From NCBI GenBank assembly GCA_910577565.1, contig CAJTNJ010000027.1, forward strand, positions 1 to 5,148: a DNA stretch of 5,148 nt, written 5' to 3'. Each line of letters begins with the position of its first letter. The first letter of the stretch is position 1. Positions 1 through 5,148 of the stretch are shown piece by piece. The position numbers and the translations under genes were made by a program. Source of the stretch: an uncultured Oscillospiraceae bacterium (GTDB lineage: Bacteria > Bacillota > Clostridia > Oscillospirales > Ruminococcaceae). Below the pieces are notes generated by a model. That model saw nothing but the letters and a program-made list of their open reading frames with translations, did no database searches and was not told the DNA's origin.

Positions 1-2442
1 TTTGTATTGACGAATTATGGTAAAATAGCAAATAGCAGCACGACATTGTCGGTAAGAAGCAAAGATATAGCAGGAGGCTTTTGTGGAAGCAACTCAGGAG
101 AGATTGAATCATGCAAGGCAGAAGGGACAGTAAAAGCGAGTGCGAAAAAGGGAATAACAATATGTGGAGGATTTGTAGGAGAGAATAGTGGAATAATAAA
201 GAATAGTAGTTCAACGGGGGCAGTAGAAGGCCAGGAGTTCACAGGAGGGTTTGTAGGAATAAACAGCGAAAAAGGTGAAATAAGTTCGAGTAAGGCTACA
301 TGTGATGTGAAGACACACACATATATTGCGTCGATAAATTGCGGAGGTTTTGTAGGATTAGACGCAGGTAAGATAGAAGATTGCACTTTTGATGGAACAT
401 TGAATGGATGTGTAGATAGTGAGAAAGTGGTTGGGGGCGTGATAGGTGTAGTAATAGGAACGATTGTATTACTTTCTGGAATATGTTTTTTTAAATGTTA
501 TTTTACTTTTAATAAGGCCAAATATAATTATTATAAATTCCGTAATAAATATATTAATGATGAGCTTAACGCTTATTGCGATTTAAAAACAGCCGAAAAT
601 AATTTGTATAGATTTAGAAATATAGTTATATCCCTATTTGTAGTTGCAATAACTACATCAGGAGTTACAACAAGATTTAAAGCAGGCCGCAAATGTGCAA
701 ATGTAGGAGCATTTTGTGGAGTTAATACAGGTGAGATAAGTAGGTGCAATGCTAACAACAGTTCACTGACAGCGAAATCAATGTACAATAAACACAATAT
801 GTGTGGAGGCTTTGTAGGAATAAATAGCGAAACTGGAACTATAAAAGAATGCAGCGCAACCGGAAACGAAATACATAACAAAACATATACAGGAGGCCAC
901 TTGGGCGGATTTGTAGGAGATAATAGTGGTAAGATAGAGAATGGAACTACCACAGTATCGGTAGCTAACGGCAAGTATACAGGTGGTTTTTGTGGATATA
1001 ACGAAGGCGGAATTTTGAAATCAAATACCGAAGGTGATGCTAAAACTGACGCAAAAACGTGCACTAATACTACTAGATGTGGAGGATTTGTAGGTTATCA
1101 TAAAAAAGGTATAATAAGAGAATGTAAATCAAACGGAAATGCAAAAGGGAATGAATATGTAGGAGGTTTTTGCGGATATAATGTTAACAAAATAAATAAT
1201 AGCATATCTAACAGTAAAATAGAAGCGAAATCATTATATAATAAATATACTAGATGTGGAGGATTTGTAGGGACCAATGATGGGGTAGTACAATATAGTA
1301 ACGCATATGGTGAAGGAGGTCCAAATGGAAAAATAGAATTTAAAATGCATGCAGGAGGATATTTAGGAGGGTTCGTAGGAGAGAATATTAGCAATATATA
1401 TAATTGTGAGTCCTTAATAGATGTAAAAAATGGGAAATGTACAGGGGGTTTTTGTGGATATAACGAAGGTGGAATTTCGGAATCAACTAGCTATGGTATT
1501 GCTGAAACTAATGCAAAAACGAGCACTAATACTACTAGATGCGGAGGTTTTGTAGGTTATCATAAAAAGGGTATGATAAATGTATGCGAATCAATCGGAG
1601 ATGCAACAGGCCAGGAATATGTAGGTGGGTTTTGTGGAGACAATGTAGCTAAAATTATAAATTGTAAATCTACCGGATCAGCGACTGCTAAGGCAAAAAT
1701 TAAAACCACTAAATGTGGAGGATTTGTAGGAGAGAACAGCGGAACTATAGATAATAGCAATTGCAATTCAAAAGAAAGTGTAAAAGGACAAGAATATGTA
1801 GGTGGATTTGTGGGGATGAACAAAGCCAAGATAAATAAGTGTGATTGTACAACAAAATATATAGAAGCCAAAACAGAGACGCATAATGCATATGCAGGAG
1901 GATTTGCTGGAGTAAATAGTGATGGAGAAATAACTGAATGCACTACAAAAAATTCTTCTAAAGAAACAGAAAGCTTAGTTGAAGCGAAATCTAATTCAGG
2001 CCAAGCAAAAGTCGGTGGATTTGTTGGGGTAAATAAAGCAAAAATAAAGAACTCAAATTCAATAGGACACCATATATATCTTAGTTCAGGAGTTTGTTGG
2101 GAAGACAATGGCTGTGGAGGCTTTGTAGGAAAGAACGACAAAGGTGGCGACATAGATGATTGCAAAGTGGAAGGTGTTAAAGATGATGGAGGCAAAGAAA
2201 CAATAAAATGTAAAGTAGAAACAAAACGCAAGAAGAAAGGTGGCGGATTTGTAGGAGAAGTTAAGGAAGATTCAAAAATAAAGAAATCCTCTTGCGAAAC
2301 ATATCGTGTAGAAAAAGGCGGAACACCAAAAATTTTATCAGGGTGGAAAAATTTTTATTATAAAAAAAGTAATAAAATAGAACCTGAGAATTTTGAGAAA
2401 TGTCTTATTTGGGGTAAGGAAGTTGATAAAAGAGAAGAATAA
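1..2442 (+). CDS. GLUG-repeat protein with an internal membrane-helix pair, 5' partial
   Basis: This is the 3' part (813 codons plus TAA) of a large repeat protein whose start lies left of the window. The frame is open from base 1, and its first residues, FVLTNYGKI, already fit the GLUG repeat, so the TTG at 7 is an internal Leu and not a start. About 22 units with the core GGFVGxNxGxIxxC follow one another, for example near residues 27, 56, 80, 116, 268, 304, 361, 514 and 708. Residues 143-164 and 208-224 are hydrophobic and look like two membrane helices joined by a basic 43-residue loop. The C-terminus ends in a FYYKKS motif and a charged tail, with no LPXTG anchor. GLUG repeats are known from large bacterial surface proteins, including M26 IgA1 proteases, and are thought to form beta-solenoids. 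No catalytic motif such as HExxH is visible, so a structural, adhesive or matrix role is inferred. The family call is strong; the function is unknown. Confidence 0.88.
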   Translation, partial: FVLTNYGKIANSSTTLSVRSKDIAGGFCGSNSGEIESCKAEGTVKASAKKGITICGGFVGENSGIIKNSSSTGAVEGQEFTGGFVGINSEKGEISSSKATCDVKTHTYIASINCGGFVGLDAGKIEDCTFDGTLNGCVDSEKVVGGVIGVVIGTIVLLSGICFFKCYFTFNKAKYNYYKFRNKYINDELNAYCDLKTAENNLYRFRNIVISLFVVAITTSGVTTRFKAGRKCANVGAFCGVNTGEISRCNANNSSLTAKSMYNKHNMCGGFVGINSETGTIKECSATGNEIHNKTYTGGHLGGFVGDNSGKIENGTTTVSVANGKYTGGFCGYNEGGILKSNTEGDAKTDAKTCTNTTRCGGFVGYHKKGIIRECKSNGNAKGNEYVGGFCGYNVNKINNSISNSKIEAKSLYNKYTRCGGFVGTNDGVVQYSNAYGEGGPNGKIEFKMHAGGYLGGFVGENISNIYNCESLIDVKNGKCTGGFCGYNEGGISESTSYGIAETNAKTSTNTTRCGGFVGYHKKGMINVCESIGDATGQEYVGGFCGDNVAKIINCKSTGSATAKAKIKTTKCGGFVGENSGTIDNSNCNSKESVKGQEYVGGFVGMNKAKINKCDCTTKYIEAKTETHNAYAGGFAGVNSDGEITECTTKNSSKETESLVEAKSNSGQAKVGGFVGVNKAKIKNSNSIGHHIYLSSGVCWEDNGCGGFVGKNDKGGDIDDCKVEGVKDDGGKETIKCKVETKRKKKGGGFVGEVKEDSKIKKSSCETYRVEKGGTPKILSGWKNFYYKKSNKIEPENFEKCLIWGKEVDKREE
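421..690 (+). other. Two-helix membrane segment inserted between GLUG repeats
   Basis: Within the first gene the repeat pattern stops after the unit ending near base 408 and resumes at base 703 (VGAFCG). In between, a degenerate repeat start (VVGGVIG) runs into a hydrophobic stretch at 427-492 (GTIVLLSGICFF), then a Lys/Arg/Tyr-rich loop at 493-621, then a second hydrophobic stretch at 622-672 (IVISLFVVAITTSG). The loop has about nine Lys/Arg against four Asp/Glu. By the positive-inside rule it would be cytoplasmic, placing both GLUG arms outside the cell. The segment is visibly more AT-rich than its flanks. It could be an in-frame insertion or a degraded repeat that became hydrophobic. Confidence 0.6.
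772..1224 (+). repeat. Higher-order repeat copy A (five GLUG units)
   Basis: Copy A begins at the codons for AKSMYNKHN and runs through five GLUG units, in the order CGGFVGINS, LGGFVGDNS, TGGFCGYNEGG, CGGFVGYHKKG, VGGFCGYN. The same order and the same unit-specific residues recur about 151-154 codons later in copy B. The best-matching block (1051-1112) differs from its partner at only four of 62 bases, three of them silent. Confidence 0.8.
1225..1686 (+). repeat. Higher-order repeat copy B (five GLUG units)
   Basis: Copy B begins at AKSLYNKYT and repeats the unit order of copy A: CGGFVGTND, LGGFVGENI, TGGFCGYNEGG, CGGFVGYHKKG, VGGFCGDN. Most of it sits 462 nt (154 codons) from copy A; the first part is offset by 453 nt, because copy B has three extra codons around GEGGPNGKIE. 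A third copy may start at 1687 (AKAKIKTTKCGGFVG) but diverges quickly. This looks like an internal tandem duplication of a five-coil block. Confidence 0.8.
2236..2260 (+). repeat. 25-nt identity shared with the second gene (copy 1)
   Basis: These 25 bases, encoding the KGGGFVGE region, are identical to 4592-4616. They lie in the shared C-terminal module of the two paralogues and are long enough to allow occasional recombination between them. Confidence 0.75.
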
Positions 2443-2471
2443 GAAAAAAATTAAGAATATAAATACAAAGT

Positions 2472-2491
2472 TGTTTTATTAAAACATTTTT
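2472..2491 (+). terminator. Weak terminator-like hairpin after the first gene
   Basis: TGTTTT (2472-2477) and AAAACA (2481-2486) form a 6-bp stem with a 3-nt ATT loop, followed directly by five T and then ATATTT. It lies 30 bases after the stop codon of the first gene. The shape fits an intrinsic terminator, but the stem has a single G-C pair, so it would be weak and could arise by chance in such AT-rich DNA. Confidence 0.3.
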
Positions 2492-2532
2492 ATATTTAAC
2501 GATTTGTTAATTAATTGTTAAAAAAATATTCA

Positions 2533-2561
2533 TTGATTTATTAATTATTATTTGTTATTAT
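2533..2561 (+). promoter_or_regulatory. Candidate sigma-A promoter with extended -10 for the second gene
   Basis: TTGATT (2533-2538, four of six matches to TTGACA) and TATTAT (2556-2561, five of six matches to TATAAT) are separated by exactly 17 bases. A TG one base upstream of the -10 box (2553-2554) makes it an extended -10. Transcription would start near 2568, giving a leader of about 35 nt before the ATG at 2603. The setting is very AT-rich, so chance matches are possible, but spacing, TG motif and position agree. Confidence 0.45.
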
Positions 2562-2585
2562 TAAATATATAAATATTTTAAGACT

Positions 2586-2595
2586 AAAGGGAGGT
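2586..2595 (+). promoter_or_regulatory. Strong ribosome binding site of the second gene
   Basis: AAAGGGAGGT is a near-perfect Shine-Dalgarno sequence. Its GGAGG core (2590-2594) sits eight bases before the ATG at 2603. This fixes the real start of the second gene at the signal peptide and not at the downstream ATG at 2807, which has no such site. Confidence 0.8.
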
Positions 2596-2602
2596 CTATT
2601 TT

Positions 2603-2689
2603 ATGAAAACTAAAAAATTTTTATCGGTTATTTTAACATTGTGTATAGTAAGCATGAGTTTTGCTTCTATGGTGCAAGTTAGTGCATAA
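2603..2689 (+). CDS. Stranded signal peptide ORF (28 codons) of the second GLUG gene
   Basis: The reading frame from the ATG at 2603 encodes a classic Sec signal peptide. It has a basic n-region (MKTKK), a hydrophobic core (FLSVILTLCIVSMSF) and a signal-peptidase I site ending in VSA at residue 28. The next codon is TAA (2687-2689). The same frame then continues open for another 687 codons, into a GLUG N-terminal cap and repeats. The peptide is therefore the leader of the downstream body, cut off by one stop codon exactly at the predicted cleavage site. Translated as it stands, it would give only a free signal peptide. Confidence 0.8.
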   Translation: MKTKKFLSVILTLCIVSMSFASMVQVSA

Positions 2690-2806
2690 ACTAAAGATGG
2701 ACAAAATCAATTTGTAATAAATAATGAAGAAGATTTTTCTAAATTTGTCACGTCACCTGAATATTGGGAAAGTGGTTATAAAATTACTTTAGCTTGTGAT
2801 ATAGAT

Positions 2807-4753
2807 ATGAAAGATAAAGAATTTAAATCAATAGAAGCGTTTAATGGAAAATTTGATGGATGTGGGCACGCTATAAAGAATTTTACATTTAGAGGTGAAC
2901 CATATAGATTAGATTGTTATTCTCCTAATGTTTTTTCTCCTCGTAGTTTTGGATTTATAAAAGAATTGGGAAGCGAAACGAACTTAGCTGAATTTAAAAA
3001 TGTTACATTTGATAACTACGTTGTTGATAGTTTTAAAAAATTAGATCCCGATGTAAATTATGAAATTTCTGGATTTGTTAATCAAAATTATGGACATATT
3101 TCTGGAATTAATATTAGAAATGGCAAATTTATGTTTAATGTTAAGGAAGGGGATATAGCTGGTTTCGTATATCAAAATAAAGAAGAAGGAATAATAGAAA
3201 ACTGTTCTGTAGATATGAAATCTGAAAAATTAAAAGTTGATGCTGGATTTGTATATGAAAATTGTGGCAAAATAACAAATAGCAAAACTATATCATCTTA
3301 CTTTAGTTGTGGGTTTGTTGATACAAATCGCTGCAGTGGTATTATAGAAGGATGTAGTTCAACTGGGAATGTAACATTTGCAGGTTTTGCTGGCGAGAAC
3401 CAAAAAGGCATAATAACTAACTGCACAGCAACAGGAACATTAACACCACGCAAAAAAAATAGTGGTCGAAGATCTGGATTTGTTGGATGGAATACTCTTG
3501 GCACTATAAAAAATTGCTCAACAAGTGTAGATATAAATGGCGGAGAAGAGGTAGGTGGATTTATTTATTTTAACAGAGGGGGAACAATAATTAACTGCGA
3601 AGCAACAGGAAATGTAGCAGGTGGTAATTATAGTGATAAATGTGATGCTGATTCTGCCTATGCGTGTGGATTTATTGTTAAAAATGAAAGTGGTGAATTT
3701 CCATATTATAAATATTATAGAAGCCGTAGTGATTATGGTGAATGGATAAAAGAGTATGGAAAAGCTCGTATAGAAGGATGTCAAGCAACAGGAGAGGTGA
3801 AAAGTGAAAGTTCTGCAGCTGGCTTTGTAGGATGTAATAGTAGCGAAATAGCAGACTGCACAGCAAGTGGAAGCGTAACAGGCAAAAAGTTGGCAGGTGG
3901 TTTTGTTGGGCAACATGGCTATGTGATATATGATAAATTTAATGAAAATTATAATAAGTATTATAGTGGTTCTATAAAAGGATGTAAAGCAACAGGAGAT
4001 GTGCAAGGTAAAGAGTGTGCAGGTGGTTTTGCAGGTACGAACAAATGTTATAGTGAGATAATTGAATGTAGCGCAGAAGGAAACACAATAGGCGAAGAAT
4101 GTGTAGGCGGTTTTGTAGGTATGAATGAATGGAATGGTAATATAATTAAATGCACAGCAACAGGAAATGCAACAGCAAACACTTTAAGAAAAACTATGAA
4201 ATGTGGAGGTTTTGCAGGAACAAACAGTGGTCGTGGTATAGAAGGTTGCACTGCAAAAGGAAAAGCAACGGCAATCAGCAAAAAAGCCGGAACAGCAAAA
4301 GCATATGCAGGAGGTTTTGTAGGAGAAAACACAGGTGGAAAGATAGATGGCTGTGAAGCAACAGGAGGAGCTGAAGCAAAGTCAAGCCTGGGTGAAGCAA
4401 TTGCAGGCGGATTTGTAGGAGTTGCAGAAAAATGTAATATAACAAATTCAAAATCAAGCGGCGCTGTATACCTTAGCTCAGGTTTTTTCAGTAAAGATGA
4501 TGGCTGCGGAGGATTTGTTGGAAAGAACAATGCAAAAAGCGTGATAGAAAATTGCAGTGCAAAATGTGAAGTAGAGACAACGCGTGGAAATAAAGGTGGC
4601 GGATTTGTAGGAGAAGCAGAGGACGGTTCAACAATAAAGAATTGTACATGTGAATCAGTTCGTGTGAAAAAAGGTAAGACAATAAGCAGTTTAAATGAAT
4701 TAATAGAGAAAAGTTTTTATTACAAAAAAAGTGATAAAGCAGAAATTTTGTAA
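2807..4753 (+). CDS. GLUG-repeat protein body (second paralogue, lacks its own signal peptide)
   Basis: This 648-codon frame is the body of the second gene. Its first ATG is an internal Met in the phrase DIDMKDKEF and has no ribosome binding site, so independent translation is doubtful. An N-terminal cap (FNGKFDGCGHAIKNFTF) is followed by about 17 GLUG units of the form GGFVGxNxGxIxxC, starting near residue 87 with SGFVNQNYG and ending with GGGFVGEAEDGSTIKNC. Most units carry Cys at the IxxC position, an ordered ladder. Two units hold longer Tyr-rich inserts (3697-3768 and 3918-3972). The C-terminal module YLSSG, GCGGFVGKN, GGGFVGE and FYYKKSDK matches the first gene, showing the two are paralogues. 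There is no LPXTG motif, no membrane helix and no visible enzyme motif. A secreted beta-solenoid is inferred for the intact ancestor; the function is unknown. Confidence 0.85.
   Translation: MKDKEFKSIEAFNGKFDGCGHAIKNFTFRGEPYRLDCYSPNVFSPRSFGFIKELGSETNLAEFKNVTFDNYVVDSFKKLDPDVNYEISGFVNQNYGHISGINIRNGKFMFNVKEGDIAGFVYQNKEEGIIENCSVDMKSEKLKVDAGFVYENCGKITNSKTISSYFSCGFVDTNRCSGIIEGCSSTGNVTFAGFAGENQKGIITNCTATGTLTPRKKNSGRRSGFVGWNTLGTIKNCSTSVDINGGEEVGGFIYFNRGGTIINCEATGNVAGGNYSDKCDADSAYACGFIVKNESGEFPYYKYYRSRSDYGEWIKEYGKARIEGCQATGEVKSESSAAGFVGCNSSEIADCTASGSVTGKKLAGGFVGQHGYVIYDKFNENYNKYYSGSIKGCKATGDVQGKECAGGFAGTNKCYSEIIECSAEGNTIGEECVGGFVGMNEWNGNIIKCTATGNATANTLRKTMKCGGFAGTNSGRGIEGCTAKGKATAISKKAGTAKAYAGGFVGENTGGKIDGCEATGGAEAKSSLGEAIAGGFVGVAEKCNITNSKSSGAVYLSSGFFSKDDGCGGFVGKNNAKSVIENCSAKCEVETTRGNKGGGFVGEAEDGSTIKNCTCESVRVKKGKTISSLNELIEKSFYYKKSDKAEIL
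4592..4616 (+). repeat. 25-nt identity shared with the first gene (copy 2)
   Basis: This is identical to 2236-2260, 2356 bases upstream in the same orientation. It encodes the last GLUG unit of the second gene. Recombination between the two copies would fuse the first gene to the tail of the second and delete the signal peptide region between them. Confidence 0.75.
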
Positions 4754-4755
4754 AA

Positions 4756-5016
4756 ATGCTCACGAATATAATAAGGGTATTGCTACATCAGGGAGTGATC
4801 AAATTAAAGATAGGGAAGAAAATCAATAAGATAGGCAGAATTTTTAAGGAGAGGAAAACTAAGCTTAACCTCTCCAAATTTGTTATAAGCGTACACAAAA
4901 ATATTCATGACAATTTTAAAGTATCTATTGAACGAAAAAAGCATTTATATCATCTCTGTAAAGCAGCTATGTATTTACGAATATCTGAATTAATTCCTTA
5001 TACTGTAAAAGTATGA
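4756..5016 (+). CDS. Unrecognised small basic ORF (86 codons), doubtful
   Basis: An ORF from the ATG at 4756 (three bases after the stop of the second gene) to TGA 5014-5016 would encode a Lys/Arg/His-rich protein (for example IGKKINKIGRIFKERK and SIERKKHLYHL). I recognise no family. No ribosome binding site precedes the ATG, and the ORF runs through a hairpin at 4848-4875. A competing frame over its first 74 bases could be the displaced C-terminus of the GLUG gene. It may be a chance ORF or a gene remnant. Confidence 0.22.
   Translation: MLTNIIRVLLHQGVIKLKIGKKINKIGRIFKERKTKLNLSKFVISVHKNIHDNFKVSIERKKHLYHLCKAAMYLRISELIPYTVKV
4848..4875. terminator. GC-richer hairpin, possible (bidirectional) terminator
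   Basis: GGAGAGG (4848-4854) and CCTCTCC (4869-4875) form a perfect 7-bp stem with five G-C pairs around a 14-nt loop containing the palindrome TAAGCTTA. It stands out in AT-rich surroundings and lies about 95 bases after the second gene. On the + strand it is followed by AAATTTG, and on the - strand by TTAAAAATT, so neither side has a convincing T run. A terminator is plausible but not proven. Confidence 0.35.
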
Positions 5017-5148
5017 GTTTTATATTTGAAATAGCAACGCTTACCGCTATAGCATATATTTTGATAGCTTGGATTTGAATAATAATAGTAATATTTGCTT
5101 TCGGTGCTTTGTCAGCTATATTTTGTATCCTTTTTTCATTTTTATCAA
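4968..5148 (-). other. Ambiguous region: frames open on both strands to the right edge
   Basis: On the - strand a frame is open from the right edge to TAG at 4968-4970. It is about 59 codons long, with a central hydrophobic stretch (ANITIIIQIQAIKIYAIAVS), and could be the C-terminus of a convergent membrane protein that starts outside the window. On the + strand, an ATG at 5013 overlapping the TGA of the preceding ORF (ATGA) starts the hydrophobic frame MSFIFEIATLTAIAYILIAW, which meets TGA at 5076-5078 and then stays open to the edge. The two readings exclude each other, and I cannot decide between them. Confidence 0.2.

Larger units (their letters stand above)
2603..4753 (+). pseudogene. 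Second GLUG gene, interrupted by a nonsense codon at position 29
   Basis: The ATG at 2603 and the body ORF are in the same frame (204 bases between 2603 and 2807), and TAA 2687-2689 is the only interruption. A single C-to-T change from CAA would create it and would restore a mature start of QTKDGQ, typical after a signal-peptidase site. Residues 30-68 read as coding sequence (FVINNEEDFSKF, then YKITLACDIDM), matching the cap that usually precedes GLUG repeats. No in-frame ATG, GTG or TTG occurs between 2690 and 2806. A recent inactivating mutation is the simplest reading. A sequencing error, or stop readthrough in vivo, cannot be excluded. Confidence 0.65.

Noticed and set aside
7..9. TTG as the start of the first gene
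   Set aside because: The residues encoded at 1-9 continue the repeat motif (FVLTNYGKI), there is no ribosome binding site in view, and no signal peptide follows. The gene is cut by the window edge.
15..2231. Long minus-strand frames rich in PTNPP opposite the first gene
   Set aside because: The PTNPP pattern is the reverse translation of the GGFVG repeat codons. The frames have no start signals and follow the repeat period, so they are shadows.
1..2442. CRISPR-like or other non-coding repeat array
   Set aside because: The repeats are protein-level with a variable spacing of roughly 22-40 codons and are degenerate at the base level. They are coding repeats.
2807..2809. ATG as the true start of the second gene
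   Set aside because: It has no Shine-Dalgarno sequence and lies inside a conserved cap phrase (DIDM). The frame upstream encodes the rest of the cap and a signal peptide with a strong ribosome binding site.
3298..4763. Minus-strand frames and a short plus-strand frame (4150-4356) within the second gene
   Set aside because: They lie inside a clearly coding GLUG frame, show low-complexity composition and lack ribosome binding sites.
2687..5078. Alternative genetic code (TAA or TGA read as an amino acid)
   Set aside because: Both GLUG frames use TGG for Trp, contain no in-frame TGA, and end in TAA. The single in-frame TGA at 5076 is in a doubtful ORF, so a code change is not supported.

Overview
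The window is AT-rich, with A/T-ending codons, AGA-dominated arginine use and a strong AGGGAGG ribosome binding site in front of a Gram-positive-style signal peptide. This suggests a low-GC Firmicute, probably a clostridial relative. That is an inference; no taxonomic marker gene is present.

Almost the whole window consists of two tandem, same-strand genes for very large repeat proteins of the GLUG type (repeat core GGFVGxNxGxIxxC, roughly 22-40 residues per unit). The first gene (1-2442) enters from the left edge without its start, carries about 22 repeat units, and is interrupted by a 270-nt segment encoding two predicted membrane helices around a basic loop. The second gene begins with a good promoter and ribosome binding site and a textbook signal peptide at 2603. 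An in-frame TAA (2687-2689) follows exactly at the predicted signal-peptidase site, and the frame then stays open to 4753 through an N-terminal cap and about 17 GLUG units. The two genes share a C-terminal module (YLSSG, GCGGFVGKN, GGGFVGE, FYYKKS) and are paralogues. Neither has an LPXTG sorting signal.

Layout: 1-2442 first GLUG gene (5' partial); 2443-2602 AT-rich intergenic region with a weak terminator-like hairpin, an extended -10 promoter and a ribosome binding site; 2603-4753 second GLUG gene, split by the stop codon after the signal peptide; 4754-5148 a poorly explained tail holding a possible frameshifted C-terminus, a 7-bp GC-richer hairpin, an unrecognised 86-codon ORF, and a hydrophobic segment that is open on both strands.

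The proteins are most likely extracellular, elongated beta-solenoid surface or secreted proteins. Their cysteine pattern is unusually ordered: the first protein pairs GGFCG units with a following CGGFVG unit, and the second has a near-continuous IxxC ladder. The second gene looks either freshly inactivated (C-to-T nonsense, perhaps also a 3' frameshift) or dependent on readthrough. No RNA gene, CRISPR array or insertion sequence was recognised.
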